A DNA stretch of 64,000 bases from Alkalithermobacter paradoxus. GTDB lineage: Bacteria > Bacillota > Clostridia > Peptostreptococcales > Peptostreptococcaceae. How positions within the stretch are numbered: position 1 is the first letter of the stretch; every line of letters begins with the position of its first letter. The translations under genes and the position numbers were made by a program. The notes below the pieces were generated by a model, which was not told the origin of the DNA, did not search any database, and worked only from the letters and a program-made list of their open reading frames with translations. Below are positions 8,557-19,836 of the stretch, in pieces. The stretch covers positions 310,001 through 374,000 of the forward strand of contig MZGW01000001.1 in the NCBI GenBank assembly GCA_002029295.1. Reading direction: 5' to 3'.

Positions 8557-10485
8557 ATGAAAAAATATAAGGCTTATTATCTACCTAAATATTTTTTAGA
8601 TACAAAGCTATTTTGCCAAGGTAAATCATATAAAAGCTATGAGTACTTAGGGTCTCATATTATAAACAGCTCTGTATTTAATGGTGTAAGCTTTACATTG
8701 TTCGCACCTAATGCACAGAGTGTTAGTGTAGTAGGTGATTTTAATAATTGGAATGGCAATATACATAAAATGAAAAAAATAGATGATACAGGAATATGGC
8801 ATATTGTAATATCTGATTTAGATGAGGGAGATATATACAAATATGAAATATGCACTAAAGATAACGGAGTTATACTAAAGGCAGATCCATATTCATATTT
8901 CTCTCAGTTAAGACCAGATACAGCATCTATTATAAAATCTTTAGATAGATATAAATGGAATGATGATAAATGGATGAATAGTAGAAATAAAGAGGATATA
9001 CATAAAAGCCCTATGTTTATATATGAATTGCATCTAGGGTCATGGAGAAGAAAGGAAAGTGGAGATTTTTATAATTATAGAGAGATTGCAGATGAACTTG
9101 TTGATTATGTCTTATCTAATGGATACAGCCATATTGAGTTGCTACCTATATGTGAACATCCATTTGATGGGTCGTGGGGATATCAAGTGACGGGATATTA
9201 TAGTGTGACAAGCAGATATGGAAATCCAGAAGACTTTATGTATTTTGTAGATAAATTTCATCAAAATGGAATAGGAGTAATCTTAGATTGGGTGCCAGGA
9301 CATTTTTGTAAAGATGAGCATGGACTTTATAGATTTGATGGATCTCCTGTTTATGAATATGATAATGAATTAATGTCAGAGAATGTTGAGTGGGGTACAT
9401 CTATATTTGATTACGAAAAAGATTATGTAAAAAGTTTCTTGATATCTAATGCTTTGTTTTGGATGGACAAATATCATATAGATGGATTGAGAGTAGATGC
9501 AGTATCGTACATGCTATATTTAGGTGCAGGGAAAAAGAACGGGGATTTATTGGTTAATAAGTATGGAGGAAAAGAAAACTTAGAGGCGATAGATTTTATT
9601 AAGAAGCTAAACGAAGTTGTAAAGATATATTTTCCAGATGTAATTATGATAGCAGAAGAATCAACTGCATGGCCTCAAGTTACTAAGCCATCTCACCTTG
9701 GAGGACTCGGATTTGACTTTAAGTGGAATATGGGATGGATGAATGACATGTTAAAGTACATGCAGATGGATCCAATATATAGAAAGTGGCATCATAATTT
9801 AATCACATTTTCATTTACTTATGCTTTTTCAGAAAAGTATATATTACCACTATCTCATGATGAAGTAGTACATGGCAAGAAGTCTTTGCTTGAGAAGATG
9901 CCAGGAGATTATTGGCAGAAGTTTGCAAATCTTAGATTGCTTTATGCATATATGATAGCTCATCCAGGTAAAAAGCTTTTATTTATGGGAAGTGAATTTG
10001 GTCAATTTGCAGAATGGAATTTCAATAAAGAGCTTGATTGGATGTTGTTGCAATTTGATAAGCATACTAAAATACAGTCTTACCTTAAAGAACTTATTGA
10101 GCTGTATAAAAATGAAAAGTCATTACATCAATTAGAAAGTGATTATAACGGATTTTGTTGGATAGATCATCAAAATTATGAAGAAAGCATAATCAGTTTT
10201 ATGAGAAAGGGAGAGAAAGACTTTATCATTGCAATATTCAATTTCACCCCAGTACCAAGAAGTAATTATAGGGTTGGAGTACCTAAAAAGGGTGAATATG
10301 AAGAAGTATTTAATAGTGACCTTGAAAAATACGGTGGATCAGGATGTGAAAATAAAAATGTGTTTGTATCAAATGATTTAAGGTGGAATAGCCAACCTTA
10401 CCACATATCTATAGAATTACCACCACTTGGTGCACTGTTTATAAAGTGTAAAAATGAAGTTAAAGATGAAAATGATAAGAATTAA
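8557..10485 (+). CDS. glgB: 1,4-alpha-glucan (glycogen) branching enzyme
   Basis: A 642-residue GH13 branching enzyme that introduces alpha-1,6 branches into glycogen. An N-terminal CBM48 domain (~35-125) shows [20 protein letters not shown]; the catalytic barrel has DWVPGHF (~244), the nucleophile Asp in [11 protein letters not shown] (~313), the acid Glu in IAEEST (~367) and LSHDEVVHG (~432). The start is ATG 8557, preceded by GGGGGAG; an in-frame extension of 23 codons upstream has no ribosome binding site and crosses the likely promoter. First gene of the six-gene glycogen operon. Confidence 0.95.
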   Translation: MKKYKAYYLPKYFLDTKLFCQGKSYKSYEYLGSHIINSSVFNGVSFTLFAPNAQSVSVVGDFNNWNGNIHKMKKIDDTGIWHIVISDLDEGDIYKYEICTKDNGVILKADPYSYFSQLRPDTASIIKSLDRYKWNDDKWMNSRNKEDIHKSPMFIYELHLGSWRRKESGDFYNYREIADELVDYVLSNGYSHIELLPICEHPFDGSWGYQVTGYYSVTSRYGNPEDFMYFVDKFHQNGIGVILDWVPGHFCKDEHGLYRFDGSPVYEYDNELMSENVEWGTSIFDYEKDYVKSFLISNALFWMDKYHIDGLRVDAVSYMLYLGAGKKNGDLLVNKYGGKENLEAIDFIKKLNEVVKIYFPDVIMIAEESTAWPQVTKPSHLGGLGFDFKWNMGWMNDMLKYMQMDPIYRKWHHNLITFSFTYAFSEKYILPLSHDEVVHGKKSLLEKMPGDYWQKFANLRLLYAYMIAHPGKKLLFMGSEFGQFAEWNFNKELDWMLLQFDKHTKIQSYLKELIELYKNEKSLHQLESDYNGFCWIDHQNYEESIISFMRKGEKDFIIAIFNFTPVPRSNYRVGVPKKGEYEEVFNSDLEKYGGSGCENKNVFVSNDLRWNSQPYHISIELPPLGALFIKCKNEVKDENDKN

Positions 10486-10535
10486 GTAAGAAATTATTAA
10501 ATATATATTATAGAGACAAAATCAGGGGGGATAAA

Positions 10536-11660
10536 ATGATAGTACAGAAAAAAGAAATTATAGCTATGCTGCTTGCAGGTGGACAAGGTTCTAGATTAAA
10601 TGAATTAACAAAGAAAATAGCGAAACCAGCAGTACCTTTTGGTGGTAAATATAGAATTATAGATTTTACTTTAAGCAATTGTTCAAACTCTGGAATTAAT
10701 ACAGTTGGTGTACTTACACAATATCAACCATTAGAATTAAATTCTCATATTGGAATAGGTAGTGCATGGGATTTAGATAGAAAAAATGGAGGTGTAAGTA
10801 TTTTACCACCTTACACATGTACTGATGGAGGAAGATGGTATAAGGGAACAGCTAATGCTATATATGAAAACATAGAGTTTGTAGAAAGATACGATCCTGA
10901 ATATGTTTTAATTTTGTCTGGAGATCATATATACAAAATGGACTACTCATTGATGCTTGAACATCATAAAAATAAGGGTTCAGACGCTACTATTGCAGTT
11001 ATTGAAGTTCCTTTAGAAGAAGCTAGTAGATTTGGAATTATGAATGTAGACAGTGAAGGGAAGATAGTTGAATTTGAGGAAAAACCACAAAATCCAAAAA
11101 GTAACCTGGCTTCAATGGGGATATATATATTTAATTGGAAAGTTCTAAAGCAGTACTTGATAGAAGATGAAAAAGACAAGAGTTCTAGTAATGATTTTGG
11201 AAAGAATATAATTCCTAAAATGCTTAAAAGCGGTGTAGATTTACATACATATGTATTTGATGGCTATTGGAAGGATGTAGGAACGGTTGACAGTTTATGG
11301 GAAGCTAATATGGATTTACTAAAAGAAGACAATAAGTTAGATTTATACAATCCTAATTGGAAGATATATTCAAATAACCCTATGAATCCTCCACACTATA
11401 TAAGTAAAACTGGAAGTGTTAAATCATCATTATTAAATGAAGGATGTATAATTCATGGAGAAGTTAAAAATAGTGTATTATTTCCAGGTACTTATATAGG
11501 AAAGAACTCTAAAGTAATAGACTCTGTAATAATGCCAGGTGCAAAAATAGAGGATAATGTAGTAATAAAGAAAGCTATAGTTATGAGTAATGCAAGGGTA
11601 AAGTGTGGAAGTATAATAGCAAATGAAAACAACATAAATGTGATAACTGAAGAAGTTTAG
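10536..11660 (+). CDS. glgC: Glucose-1-phosphate adenylyltransferase, catalytic subunit
   Basis: A 374-residue GlgC that makes ADP-glucose from ATP and glucose 1-phosphate, the committed step of glycogen synthesis. [15 protein letters not shown] (~11-25) and [15 protein letters not shown] (~31-45) are the nucleotide-binding signatures, with [11 protein letters not shown] (~129-139) for the sugar/Mg site, FEEKP (~182) and a C-terminal left-handed beta-helix (~280-370). An AGGGGGG ribosome binding site precedes the ATG. It is followed 16 bases later by its paralogue glgD; the pair likely forms a heterotetramer. Confidence 0.96.
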   Translation: MIVQKKEIIAMLLAGGQGSRLNELTKKIAKPAVPFGGKYRIIDFTLSNCSNSGINTVGVLTQYQPLELNSHIGIGSAWDLDRKNGGVSILPPYTCTDGGRWYKGTANAIYENIEFVERYDPEYVLILSGDHIYKMDYSLMLEHHKNKGSDATIAVIEVPLEEASRFGIMNVDSEGKIVEFEEKPQNPKSNLASMGIYIFNWKVLKQYLIEDEKDKSSSNDFGKNIIPKMLKSGVDLHTYVFDGYWKDVGTVDSLWEANMDLLKEDNKLDLYNPNWKIYSNNPMNPPHYISKTGSVKSSLLNEGCIIHGEVKNSVLFPGTYIGKNSKVIDSVIMPGAKIEDNVVIKKAIVMSNARVKCGSIIANENNINVITEEV

Positions 11661-11676
11661 ATAAGGGGGATAAAAT

Positions 11677-12795
11677 ATGCTTGATGTTATGGGAATAATA
11701 AATTTAAGTGAAAATGAAGGGCTTATGGGGGACCTTACTAAAAATAGACCTATTGCAAGTATACCTATAGCTGGCAGGTATAGGGTTATAGATTTTATGC
11801 TTTCTAATATGGTTAATGCAGGTATTGAGAATGTAGCTATATTTACTCAGGAAAAATCAAGATCTTTAAGGGAACACCTAGGGACTGGTAAGGAATGGGA
11901 CTTAAATAGAAAAATAGATGGCTTATTTGTATTTGGTTCAGAAGTTGATTTATCTGAAAGGGTAGTATATAAAGGGGATATAAGAAATTTTAAAGATAAT
12001 TTAGATTATATAAAGGGAAGTAAGCAAAAGTATGTAGTTTTAAGTAGAAGCTATATGATATGCAATATAGATCTAAAAAGTGCGATTAAATACCACAAGA
12101 ATAGTGGGGCTGATATAACTATAGTTTATAAGGAAATTGAAAACAAAGATGATAAGTTTTTGAACTGCGATACTTTAAGTCTTGATGAAGAAGGAAAAGT
12201 TAGTTGTATAGGAAAAAATATAGGTAGCAGAGAAAAATGTAATATGTCTATGGAAATATATATAATGAAAAAAGAGTTATTAATAAAAATTATAGAAGAT
12301 AGTATATCAGGTGGAACACATGGGTACTTGAAAAATGCAATATATCATAATATAGAAAAACTTAATGTGAATAGTTACAAATTTGATGGTTATGTATCTT
12401 GCATAAATTCAATAGAAAATTATCACAAAGCAAATATAGAGCTTCTCGATAATAAAGTGTATGAAGAACTATTCTATAAGCATGGATATATATATACAAA
12501 GGTGAAAGATGGGGCACCTACTAAATATAAAGAAAGCTCCCGTGTTATAAATTCTATAGTGGCTAATGGATGCATTATAGAAGGAATTGTAGAAAATAGC
12601 GTTATAGGAAGAGGAGTTAAAGTCGGGAGAGGAACTGTAATTAGAGATAGTGTTGTGATGGCTAAATGTAATATAGGGGAGAATACACATGTTGAAAATA
12701 CAATATTAGATAAAAATGTTAATGTATGCGAAGAGAAAGTGTTGCTAGGACATATTAGAAAACCATTAGTCATACAGAAAAATTCTAAATTATAA
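11677..12795 (+). CDS. glgD: Glucose-1-phosphate adenylyltransferase, regulatory subunit
   Basis: A 372-residue GlgD, a divergent GlgC paralogue. It keeps the fold, with RPIASIPIAGRYRVIDFMLSNMVNAG (~24-49, seen as RYRVIDFMLSNM) and the C-terminal beta-helix repeats (IIEGIVENSVIGRGV, ~289), but lacks the N-terminal GGQGSRL nucleotide-binding loop and the SGDHIY motif of GlgC, so it is probably non-catalytic. In Bacillus and clostridia GlgD raises the activity of GlgC by forming a complex. AAGGGGG precedes its ATG; glgA follows in 18 bases. Confidence 0.93.
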   Translation: MLDVMGIINLSENEGLMGDLTKNRPIASIPIAGRYRVIDFMLSNMVNAGIENVAIFTQEKSRSLREHLGTGKEWDLNRKIDGLFVFGSEVDLSERVVYKGDIRNFKDNLDYIKGSKQKYVVLSRSYMICNIDLKSAIKYHKNSGADITIVYKEIENKDDKFLNCDTLSLDEEGKVSCIGKNIGSREKCNMSMEIYIMKKELLIKIIEDSISGGTHGYLKNAIYHNIEKLNVNSYKFDGYVSCINSIENYHKANIELLDNKVYEELFYKHGYIYTKVKDGAPTKYKESSRVINSIVANGCIIEGIVENSVIGRGVKVGRGTVIRDSVVMAKCNIGENTHVENTILDKNVNVCEEKVLLGHIRKPLVIQKNSKL

Positions 12796-12813
12796 TATTA
12801 TGGGGGGATAAAT

Positions 12814-14244
12814 TTGATAAAGATACTTTATGTTGCATCTGAAGGCGTTCCTTTCTTCAAGACAGGAGGCCTTGCAGATGTGGCTTTTTCTTTGCCAAAA
12901 GAGCTTAGGAAGATGGGAATAGATGTAAGAGTTGTACTTCCAAAGTATAATAGTATGAATAATAAATTCAAAGATAATATGAAGCTTATAAAAAGTATAA
13001 ATGTACCTGTAGGGTGGAGAATGCAATACTGTGGTATAGAGTACTTAGAGAATGAAAATATACCTTATTATTTTATAGATAATGAGTATTATTTTAAAAG
13101 AGAAGGTGGATATTACGGTTTTTATGATGATGCAGAAAGATTTGCCTTTTTCAATAGATCTGTACTAGAAATGATAAATCATATAGATTTTAAGCCTGAT
13201 ATCATTCATTGCAATGATTGGCATACAGGTATGATACCAGTACTTTTAGACGCTCATTATAGACAAAATCCAGCATATAAAAATATAAAGACTGTATTTA
13301 CAATACATAACTTAAAATATCAAGGGATATTCCCACCAGAAATATTAGGAGAATTATTAAATCTTGGAATGGAGTATTACAATCAAGACTCTATAGAGTT
13401 TTACGGAGCTATAAACTTCATGAAAGGTGGAATAAACCATTCTAACGTGATAACTACTGTGAGTGAAAGTTATGCACAGGAAATACAGTACTCATACTAT
13501 GGAGAAAGATTAGATGGATTATTAAGAAGTAAAAAAGATATTTTGCATGGTATAGTAAATGGCTTAGATTACGACATTTATAACCCACAAACTGACAAAA
13601 ACATATTTATAAACTATGATAAGGATTCTTTAGAAAATAAGAAAAAAAATAAAATGTATCTTCAGGAATATTTGGGAATGCCAAAAAAAGATGTTCCGAT
13701 TATAGGCATGGTTACGAGACTTGACAGTATGAAGGGGCTTGATTTGGTAATACATGTATTAGATGAAATTTTATCTAAAGATGTACAAATGGTAATACTA
13801 GGAAGTGGAAATCCTTATTTTGAGAACATAATCAAAAGTTATAAAGATAGATATAAAGATAAGCTTTCTATAAATATTATGTTTGACAATTCTTTAGCTC
13901 ATAAAATATATGCAGGATCTGATATGTTCTTAATGCCATCAAAGTTCGAGCCTTGCGGGCTTGCACAGTTGATTGCTTTAAGATACGGAACCATTCCTAT
14001 AGTGAGAGAAACAGGTGGTCTTAAAGATACAGTTGCCTCTTATAATGAATTTACATGTAGTGGAAATGGATTTAGCTTTACTAACTATAATGCACACGAT
14101 ATGCTTTACACAATTGAGAGAGCATTAAAGTTCTATCAGGATAAGGATGTATGGAATCAAATTATGAAAAATGCAATGAGTCAAGATTATAGTTGGAAAA
14201 ATTCAGCTAATGTATATATAAAGTTGTATGAAGATCTTTTGTAA
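12814..14244 (+). CDS. glgA: Glycogen synthase (ADP-glucose type)
   Basis: A 476-residue GT5 glycogen synthase that adds glucose from ADP-glucose to the growing alpha-1,4 chain. The N-terminal KTGGLADV (K16-V22) is the ADP-glucose-binding loop; HCNDWHTGM is at ~130, the C-terminal domain has MVTRLDSMKGLDL (~302) and the E-x7-E-type PSKFEPCGLAQLIALRYG (~375-392). Length is normal. It starts with TTG, preceded by TGGGGGGA; the N-terminal KILYVASE strand begins right there. Follows glgD and precedes glgP by 11 bases. Confidence 0.96.
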   Translation: MIKILYVASEGVPFFKTGGLADVAFSLPKELRKMGIDVRVVLPKYNSMNNKFKDNMKLIKSINVPVGWRMQYCGIEYLENENIPYYFIDNEYYFKREGGYYGFYDDAERFAFFNRSVLEMINHIDFKPDIIHCNDWHTGMIPVLLDAHYRQNPAYKNIKTVFTIHNLKYQGIFPPEILGELLNLGMEYYNQDSIEFYGAINFMKGGINHSNVITTVSESYAQEIQYSYYGERLDGLLRSKKDILHGIVNGLDYDIYNPQTDKNIFINYDKDSLENKKKNKMYLQEYLGMPKKDVPIIGMVTRLDSMKGLDLVIHVLDEILSKDVQMVILGSGNPYFENIIKSYKDRYKDKLSINIMFDNSLAHKIYAGSDMFLMPSKFEPCGLAQLIALRYGTIPIVRETGGLKDTVASYNEFTCSGNGFSFTNYNAHDMLYTIERALKFYQDKDVWNQIMKNAMSQDYSWKNSANVYIKLYEDLL

Positions 14245-14255
14245 GGGGGTTATAT

Positions 14256-16673
14256 ATGAATATTACCAAAAGTGAATTTAAGGAAAAATATCTAAAGTTA
14301 CTACAAACTGTTAGAGGAAAAAATATAAATGATGCAACAAAGCTAGATAAATACCTAGCTTTGTGTTCTTTAGTGAAAGAATATATATATACAAATTGGG
14401 TAAAAACAAATGAAGAATATATAAAAGAAGGAAAAAAGCAAGTACACTATTTTTCTATGGAGTTTTTGATGGGAAAGCTTTTAGTTAGCAATCTTATAAA
14501 CCTAGGTATAAAAGATATCTGCGAAAGAGGACTAAGTGAACTTGGAATAAATTTGAGTGAAATAGAGGAAGTAGAAGTAGATATGGGACTTGGAAACGGT
14601 GGACTAGGAAGACTAGCTGCATGTTTTTTAGACTCTATGGCAAGTATTGATGTGCCTGGTCATGGATGTGGAATTAGATATAACTATGGGTTGTTTAAGC
14701 AAAGAATAGTTGATGGATATCAGGTTGAATGCCCTGATAATTGGCTCGAAAACGAAAATATATGGGAAATAAAAAGAAAAGATGAATCTGTTGAAGTAAA
14801 GTTTTATGGAAATGTCATAATGAAATATGAAAATAATAGATTGAGTTTTGTTCATGAAAATTATGAAAGTGTTATTGCTACACCTTATGATATACCTATT
14901 GTTGGATACCACAATAGTAGAGTTAATACCCTAAGACTTTGGAGTGCTAGTGCAGAAGATGAATTTGATTATGAGTTATTTAGTAGCGGAGAGTATGTAA
15001 AAGCATTCGAAAATAAACATAAAGCTGATGCTATATGTAATTTATTGTATCCTAACGATAACTGTGAGCAAGGAAGAATATTAAGGTTAAAGCAGGAGTA
15101 CTTCTTTGTTTGTGCAGGGATAAAGAGTATAGTGAGAAATTACAAAAAGACAGGAAATTCCATATATGATTTTAGTAAATATGTTTCTATTCACATAAAT
15201 GACACACATCCGGCACTTGCAGTTCCAGAACTTATGAGAGTTCTTGTAGATGAAGAAAACTTAGACTGGGATGAGGCGTGGGAAATAACCAAAAATACGA
15301 TATCATACACAAATCATACAATAATGTCAGAAGCCTTAGAAAAATGGAATGTAGAATTATTCCAAAGTCTATTGCCTAGAATATATATGATAGTTGAAGA
15401 GATTAATAGAAGATTTTGTAAAGAGTTAATAGAAAATCATCATTTAGATCAAAATAAGATAAGAAATATGTCCATAATATCTGATAACTTAGTTAAAATG
15501 GCGAATCTAGCTATTGTAGGAAGTTACAGTGTAAATGGAGTTGCTCAGCTTCATACTGAGATATTAAAAAAGAAAGAGTTAAATGATTTTTACAGTATAT
15601 ATCCTTATAAGTTCAATAATAAAACTAACGGTATAACACATAGAAGGTGGTTATTAAAATGTAATCCACTTCTTTCAGAGTTAATAACAGAAACTATAGG
15701 CTCTGAGTGGATATATGACCCTATGAGACTTATAGATTTATTAAAATATAAGGACGATAAATCTTTACAAGAAAGAATATATAACATAAAAAGAAAAAAT
15801 AAAGATAATTTAGCTAGAATAATAAAGGATAAATATTCAATAGATATAGACACAGATTCTATATTTGATGTTCACATAAAAAGGATACATGAATATAAAA
15901 GACAAACATTGAATATATTTCACGTTATGTATCTATACAATATACTTTTAGAAAATCCTAATCTTGATATAACTCCGAGGACATTTATATTCTCAGGAAA
16001 AGCAGCCCCAGGATACTATATGGCGAAAAAAATAATAAAGCTTATAAATTCTGTTGCTTACAAAATCAATAATGACAAGAGGATAAAAGATAAAATAAAA
16101 GTTGTATTCATGGAGAATTACGGCGTAAGTCTTGCTGAAAATATAATTCCAGCATCAAATGTAAGCGAGCAAATATCTACTACTACTAAGGAAGCATCAG
16201 GAACAGGAAATATGAAATTTATGATGAATGGAGCTATAACTATAGCTACTTTAGATGGAGCAAATATTGAGATAGCAAAGGCTATAGGTGAGGAAAATAT
16301 AGTTTTATTTGGTCTTAAAGCAAAAGAGTTCTATGAACTTAGTAATAGTGGAAAATATAATTCTAAAGATATTTATAACAACGACATTCGAATAAATAAA
16401 GTAATAAGTAGTCTTATAGATGGTTCTTTAGTGGATGATAGAAATGAATTTTATTCAATATATGACTCAGTACTATACGGTAATGATCCTTATTTTGTAC
16501 TAAAGGATTTTGAAGCATACTCAAAGGCACATCAACAAATAGATGTACTTTATAAAAATCAGTCTAAATGGTCTGAAATGTCACTTGTAAACATAGCTCA
16601 CTCAGGGATATTTTCAAGTGACAATACTATATATGAATATGCAAAAGGAATATGGAATGTAGATCACTCATAG
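14256..16673 (+). CDS. glgP: Glycogen phosphorylase
   Basis: An 805-residue GT35 phosphorylase that releases glucose 1-phosphate from glycogen chain ends. The pyridoxal-phosphate signature EASGTGNMKFMMNGA is at ~646-660 with the PLP lysine at ~654; GLGNGGLGRLAACFLDS (~110-126), IHINDTHPA (~310) and KRIHEYKRQ (~546) are also intact. Length matches the bacterial family (~800). It is in the same operon as the synthetic genes, so the operon encodes both storage and mobilisation; control must then be largely at enzyme level. Confidence 0.96.
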   Translation: MNITKSEFKEKYLKLLQTVRGKNINDATKLDKYLALCSLVKEYIYTNWVKTNEEYIKEGKKQVHYFSMEFLMGKLLVSNLINLGIKDICERGLSELGINLSEIEEVEVDMGLGNGGLGRLAACFLDSMASIDVPGHGCGIRYNYGLFKQRIVDGYQVECPDNWLENENIWEIKRKDESVEVKFYGNVIMKYENNRLSFVHENYESVIATPYDIPIVGYHNSRVNTLRLWSASAEDEFDYELFSSGEYVKAFENKHKADAICNLLYPNDNCEQGRILRLKQEYFFVCAGIKSIVRNYKKTGNSIYDFSKYVSIHINDTHPALAVPELMRVLVDEENLDWDEAWEITKNTISYTNHTIMSEALEKWNVELFQSLLPRIYMIVEEINRRFCKELIENHHLDQNKIRNMSIISDNLVKMANLAIVGSYSVNGVAQLHTEILKKKELNDFYSIYPYKFNNKTNGITHRRWLLKCNPLLSELITETIGSEWIYDPMRLIDLLKYKDDKSLQERIYNIKRKNKDNLARIIKDKYSIDIDTDSIFDVHIKRIHEYKRQTLNIFHVMYLYNILLENPNLDITPRTFIFSGKAAPGYYMAKKIIKLINSVAYKINNDKRIKDKIKVVFMENYGVSLAENIIPASNVSEQISTTTKEASGTGNMKFMMNGAITIATLDGANIEIAKAIGEENIVLFGLKAKEFYELSNSGKYNSKDIYNNDIRINKVISSLIDGSLVDDRNEFYSIYDSVLYGNDPYFVLKDFEAYSKAHQQIDVLYKNQSKWSEMSLVNIAHSGIFSSDNTIYEYAKGIWNVDHS

Positions 16674-16709
16674 TATTAAGAAATGGCTTTTGTAAAGAGG
16701 GGATTAAAA

Positions 16710-18560
16710 ATGAAATATTATGAGGAATACATATACAATGGAAATGATTTAGGAGCTAACTACTCTAAAGAGTGTACTATATTTAAAGTATGGTCTCCAC
16801 CTTCACAAAATGTTAAATTAGTTATATATGATAATTACGATGATACTACTGGAAAAGAATATATAATGAATAAACAGGAGAATGGAATTTGGGAATTTAA
16901 GTTATATGGAGATTATAAAAATAAATACTACACATATAAAGTAACTATAGGTGAATTAGAAAAAGAAACAGTAGACCCATATACTAAAGGGTCTACTGCA
17001 AATGGACAAAAAGGTATGATTGTAGATTTTAAATCGATAAATCCAAAGGGTTGGGAGAATCATAGATTACCAAATCCAATAAGTCAAGCACAAGTTATAA
17101 TATACGAAACTCATATAAGGGATTTTACAGTGGGTAATGTGGATATTAAAAACAAAGGTAAATACTTGGCTTTTACAGAAAGTGCAGCTTTAGATTATCT
17201 GAAAGAACTTGGAGTAACACATATTCATATACTACCTATATTTGATTTTGGAAGTGTAGATGAAACTAAAGATGAGTATAATTGGGGGTATGATCCTCAT
17301 TTATACAATGTTCCTGAAGGATCTTATTCCACAAATCCATACGATGGAACAGTAAGAATTAAAGAGTTGAAAGAAATGATAAAGTCTTTGCATGAAAATG
17401 ATATAAGGGTTATCATGGATGTTGTGTATAATCACACATACAAAGTAGAAACGTCACCATTTGATATCTTAGTTCCTAAATACTATTATAGAATAAATGA
17501 CGATGGCAAGTATTCAAATGGTTCTGGATGTGGAAATGAAATAGGGACAGAGAAGGAAATGGTAAGAAAATTTATAATAGATTCTTTGAAGTTCTGGGTG
17601 AATGAATATAAGATAGATGGATTTAGATTTGATCTTATGGGTATAATGGATATATACACTATGAAAGAAATAGAAAAAGAACTAAGAACTATTAAGTCAG
17701 ATATACTAATATATGGTGAGCCATGGGCTGGAGGAGAAAGTATATTAAGCCCTCATCTGATGTTTACTAAGGGAAAACAGCGAGGAAGTAATATAGCTGT
17801 ATTTAATGATGATTTTAGAAATGCAATAAAGGGAGACAACGATGGATATGGACTTGGATTTATTAATGGTGGTCGTTGGCTAGAATCAGAAGTAAAAAAA
17901 GGTATAGTAGGAAACATATTCTACAGCAATGATATAAATGGATTTTGTGATAATCCTATAGAAACTATAAATTACGTCAGTTGTCATGATAATCTAACAT
18001 TATTTGACAAAATAAAGAAAACTAGTAGTGACACTACCGAGTATGAAATAGAGAAAATGAACAGATTAGCTTTATCTATAATACTTACATCCTATGGAAT
18101 ACCATTTATTCATGGGGGAAGTGAAATTCTAAAAAGTAAAAGAGGACATCACAATAGTTATAATCTAGGAGATGAAATAAATAAGATTAATTGGAATGAT
18201 AAATACAAATATAAAGAAACTTTCGAATATATAAAGGGACTTATACGTTTTAGAAAAAGCCAACGTGTTATGAATTTAGAAAATAAAGATGATATAAGAA
18301 AATATCTAACATTTATAGATTGTCCTGAAAGTTGTGTAGGATACTTAATAACTTCGCCTTACAAAGAAGATTATAAAAATATATTAATAGTGCATAATGC
18401 AAATAGAAGAGAAGTGAAAATACAATTACCAATGAGTGACAATTGGAAAATTATAGGAAATGAATATGAAGTTAACTTAGATGGAATATATAAAAGATCT
18501 AAAAGGTTTAATAATATAAGTATTCCAGCTTTGTCAACATATATACTTTGTAAAAAATAA
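16710..18560 (+). CDS. Type I pullulanase / glycogen debranching GH13 enzyme
   Basis: A 616-residue GH13 enzyme predicted to hydrolyse alpha-1,6 branches of glycogen. It has an N-terminal CBM48-like domain (~10-100), the type I pullulanase signature YNWGYDPHLYNVPEGSYS (~190-207), DVVYNHT (~237), the nucleophile in GFRFDLMGIMD (~305), the acid in YGEPW (~335) and SCHDN (~425). There is no signal peptide, so it acts in the cytoplasm, with glycogen as the likely substrate rather than external pullulan. The start is ATG 16710 after GAGGGG; an in-frame ATG nine codons earlier has no such site. Last gene of the glycogen operon. Confidence 0.93.
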   Translation: MKYYEEYIYNGNDLGANYSKECTIFKVWSPPSQNVKLVIYDNYDDTTGKEYIMNKQENGIWEFKLYGDYKNKYYTYKVTIGELEKETVDPYTKGSTANGQKGMIVDFKSINPKGWENHRLPNPISQAQVIIYETHIRDFTVGNVDIKNKGKYLAFTESAALDYLKELGVTHIHILPIFDFGSVDETKDEYNWGYDPHLYNVPEGSYSTNPYDGTVRIKELKEMIKSLHENDIRVIMDVVYNHTYKVETSPFDILVPKYYYRINDDGKYSNGSGCGNEIGTEKEMVRKFIIDSLKFWVNEYKIDGFRFDLMGIMDIYTMKEIEKELRTIKSDILIYGEPWAGGESILSPHLMFTKGKQRGSNIAVFNDDFRNAIKGDNDGYGLGFINGGRWLESEVKKGIVGNIFYSNDINGFCDNPIETINYVSCHDNLTLFDKIKKTSSDTTEYEIEKMNRLALSIILTSYGIPFIHGGSEILKSKRGHHNSYNLGDEINKINWNDKYKYKETFEYIKGLIRFRKSQRVMNLENKDDIRKYLTFIDCPESCVGYLITSPYKEDYKNILIVHNANRREVKIQLPMSDNWKIIGNEYEVNLDGIYKRSKRFNNISIPALSTYILCKK

Positions 18561-18588
18561 AGGATGAGAATTTCATCCTTTATTTTTA
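18557..18588. terminator. Bidirectional terminator between glycogen operon and M29 peptidase
   Basis: TAAAGGATGA (18558-18567) and TCATCCTTTA (18573-18582) form a perfect 10-bp stem with a GAATT loop; TTTTTAT follows on the plus strand, and the minus strand reads ATTTTTTA past the stem. It serves two convergent transcription units. Confidence 0.9.
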
Positions 18589-19815
18589 TGCCCAGTTTCC
18601 ATCTTTAAAGATTTGAATTCTTTTTCCTTCTATAGTTTCACCTACTATATCAAGGTCGTGAGAACCTATCATAAAGTCAACGTGAACTAAAGACATATTA
18701 GCACCTTGTTTTATAAGTTCGTCTTCTGTCATTTTATTTCCATCTTCTAAGCAAATCGGATAAGCCATTCCAAAAGCTAGATGACAAGAAGCGTTTTCAT
18801 CAAATAGTGTGTTGTAAAAGATAGTATCTAAGTTTGAAATAGGAGAATTATGAGGTACTAAAGCAACTTCTCCCATATAACAAGATCCTTCATCTGTTTC
18901 TATTAATTTCTTTAAAGTTTCATATCCTTTTTCTGCAGTAAAATCAACTATTTTACCGTCTTTAAATGTTAAAGTGAAATTATCAATTATATTTCCACTA
19001 TAATTAAGTGGTTTAGTACTTTTAACTTTTCCGTTTATTCCTGTTTTTAGTGGAAGGGTAAATATTTCTTCTGTTGGCATATTAGCAACAAAATAAGTTC
19101 CCTTAGTATTATACTCACCACCACCAGTCCATACATGTTTAGGTGGAAGTTCTATAGTAAGATCAGTCCCTTCAGATGTTAAATGAAGAGTTTTGAATTT
19201 GTTAGAGTTTAGAAATTCTACTTTTTCATTTAACATCTTTATGTGATTATCCCAGGCCTTTATAGGATCATCTGAGTCTACTCTTACTATCTTAAATATA
19301 CTATCCCAAAGTTTTTCAACAGATTCTTCAGGAGATAAGTTTGGGTATACCTTATTTGCCCAATCTTTAGTAGGAACAGAAACAACACACCAAGACACAT
19401 TATTGCCCATAACGTATTCTCTGTAATTTTTTAGTGCCTTAGATCTTACCTTATTAGACAAAGCTACTTTATCAGGATCTACATTTTTTAAAAGTTCAGG
19501 ATTAGATGCAGAAATAGATAAAAATGCTGCACCTTCTTTTGCTAGAGTTTCATACGTATCAACTTTCCACTTTGGGAATTGTTCAAACACTTCGCAAGGT
19601 GCATTCATGTATTTCATTAAAGTAAGTTCATCGTCGTTCCATTCAACATGAACATCTTTTGCTCCTAGGTTATATGCTTCTTTTGCTAGAAGTCTTGTAA
19701 AATGTGCACATTCAATAGGAGAATTTATAACTAATGTTTGTCCATCTTGGATATTTACTCCTACGCTAACAGCAAGTTTTGCATATTTACTAAGAAGGTC
19801 ATTAAAGTTTTTCAT
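18586..19815 (-). CDS. M29 family aminopeptidase
   Basis: A 409-residue metallo-aminopeptidase of the M29 (AmpS/PepS, thermophilic aminopeptidase T) family, removing N-terminal amino acids from peptides in the cytoplasm. Visible family segments are HLTSEGTDLTIELP (~210), WTGGGEYNTKGTYFVANMPTEEIFTLP (~230, in part), GSCYMGEVALVPHNSPI (~310, carrying metal-ligand Glu and His) and LVHVDFMIGSHDLDI (~375-390). Length is standard (~410). An AAGGAGATG site precedes the ATG. It is 21 bases downstream of ybjQ, so both lie on one minus-strand transcript. Confidence 0.93.
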   Translation of the reverse strand: MKNFNDLLSKYAKLAVSVGVNIQDGQTLVINSPIECAHFTRLLAKEAYNLGAKDVHVEWNDDELTLMKYMNAPCEVFEQFPKWKVDTYETLAKEGAAFLSISASNPELLKNVDPDKVALSNKVRSKALKNYREYVMGNNVSWCVVSVPTKDWANKVYPNLSPEESVEKLWDSIFKIVRVDSDDPIKAWDNHIKMLNEKVEFLNSNKFKTLHLTSEGTDLTIELPPKHVWTGGGEYNTKGTYFVANMPTEEIFTLPLKTGINGKVKSTKPLNYSGNIIDNFTLTFKDGKIVDFTAEKGYETLKKLIETDEGSCYMGEVALVPHNSPISNLDTIFYNTLFDENASCHLAFGMAYPICLEDGNKMTEDELIKQGANMSLVHVDFMIGSHDLDIVGETIEGKRIQIFKDGNWA

Positions 19816-19836
19816 AATTCATCTCCTTTGTCAAAA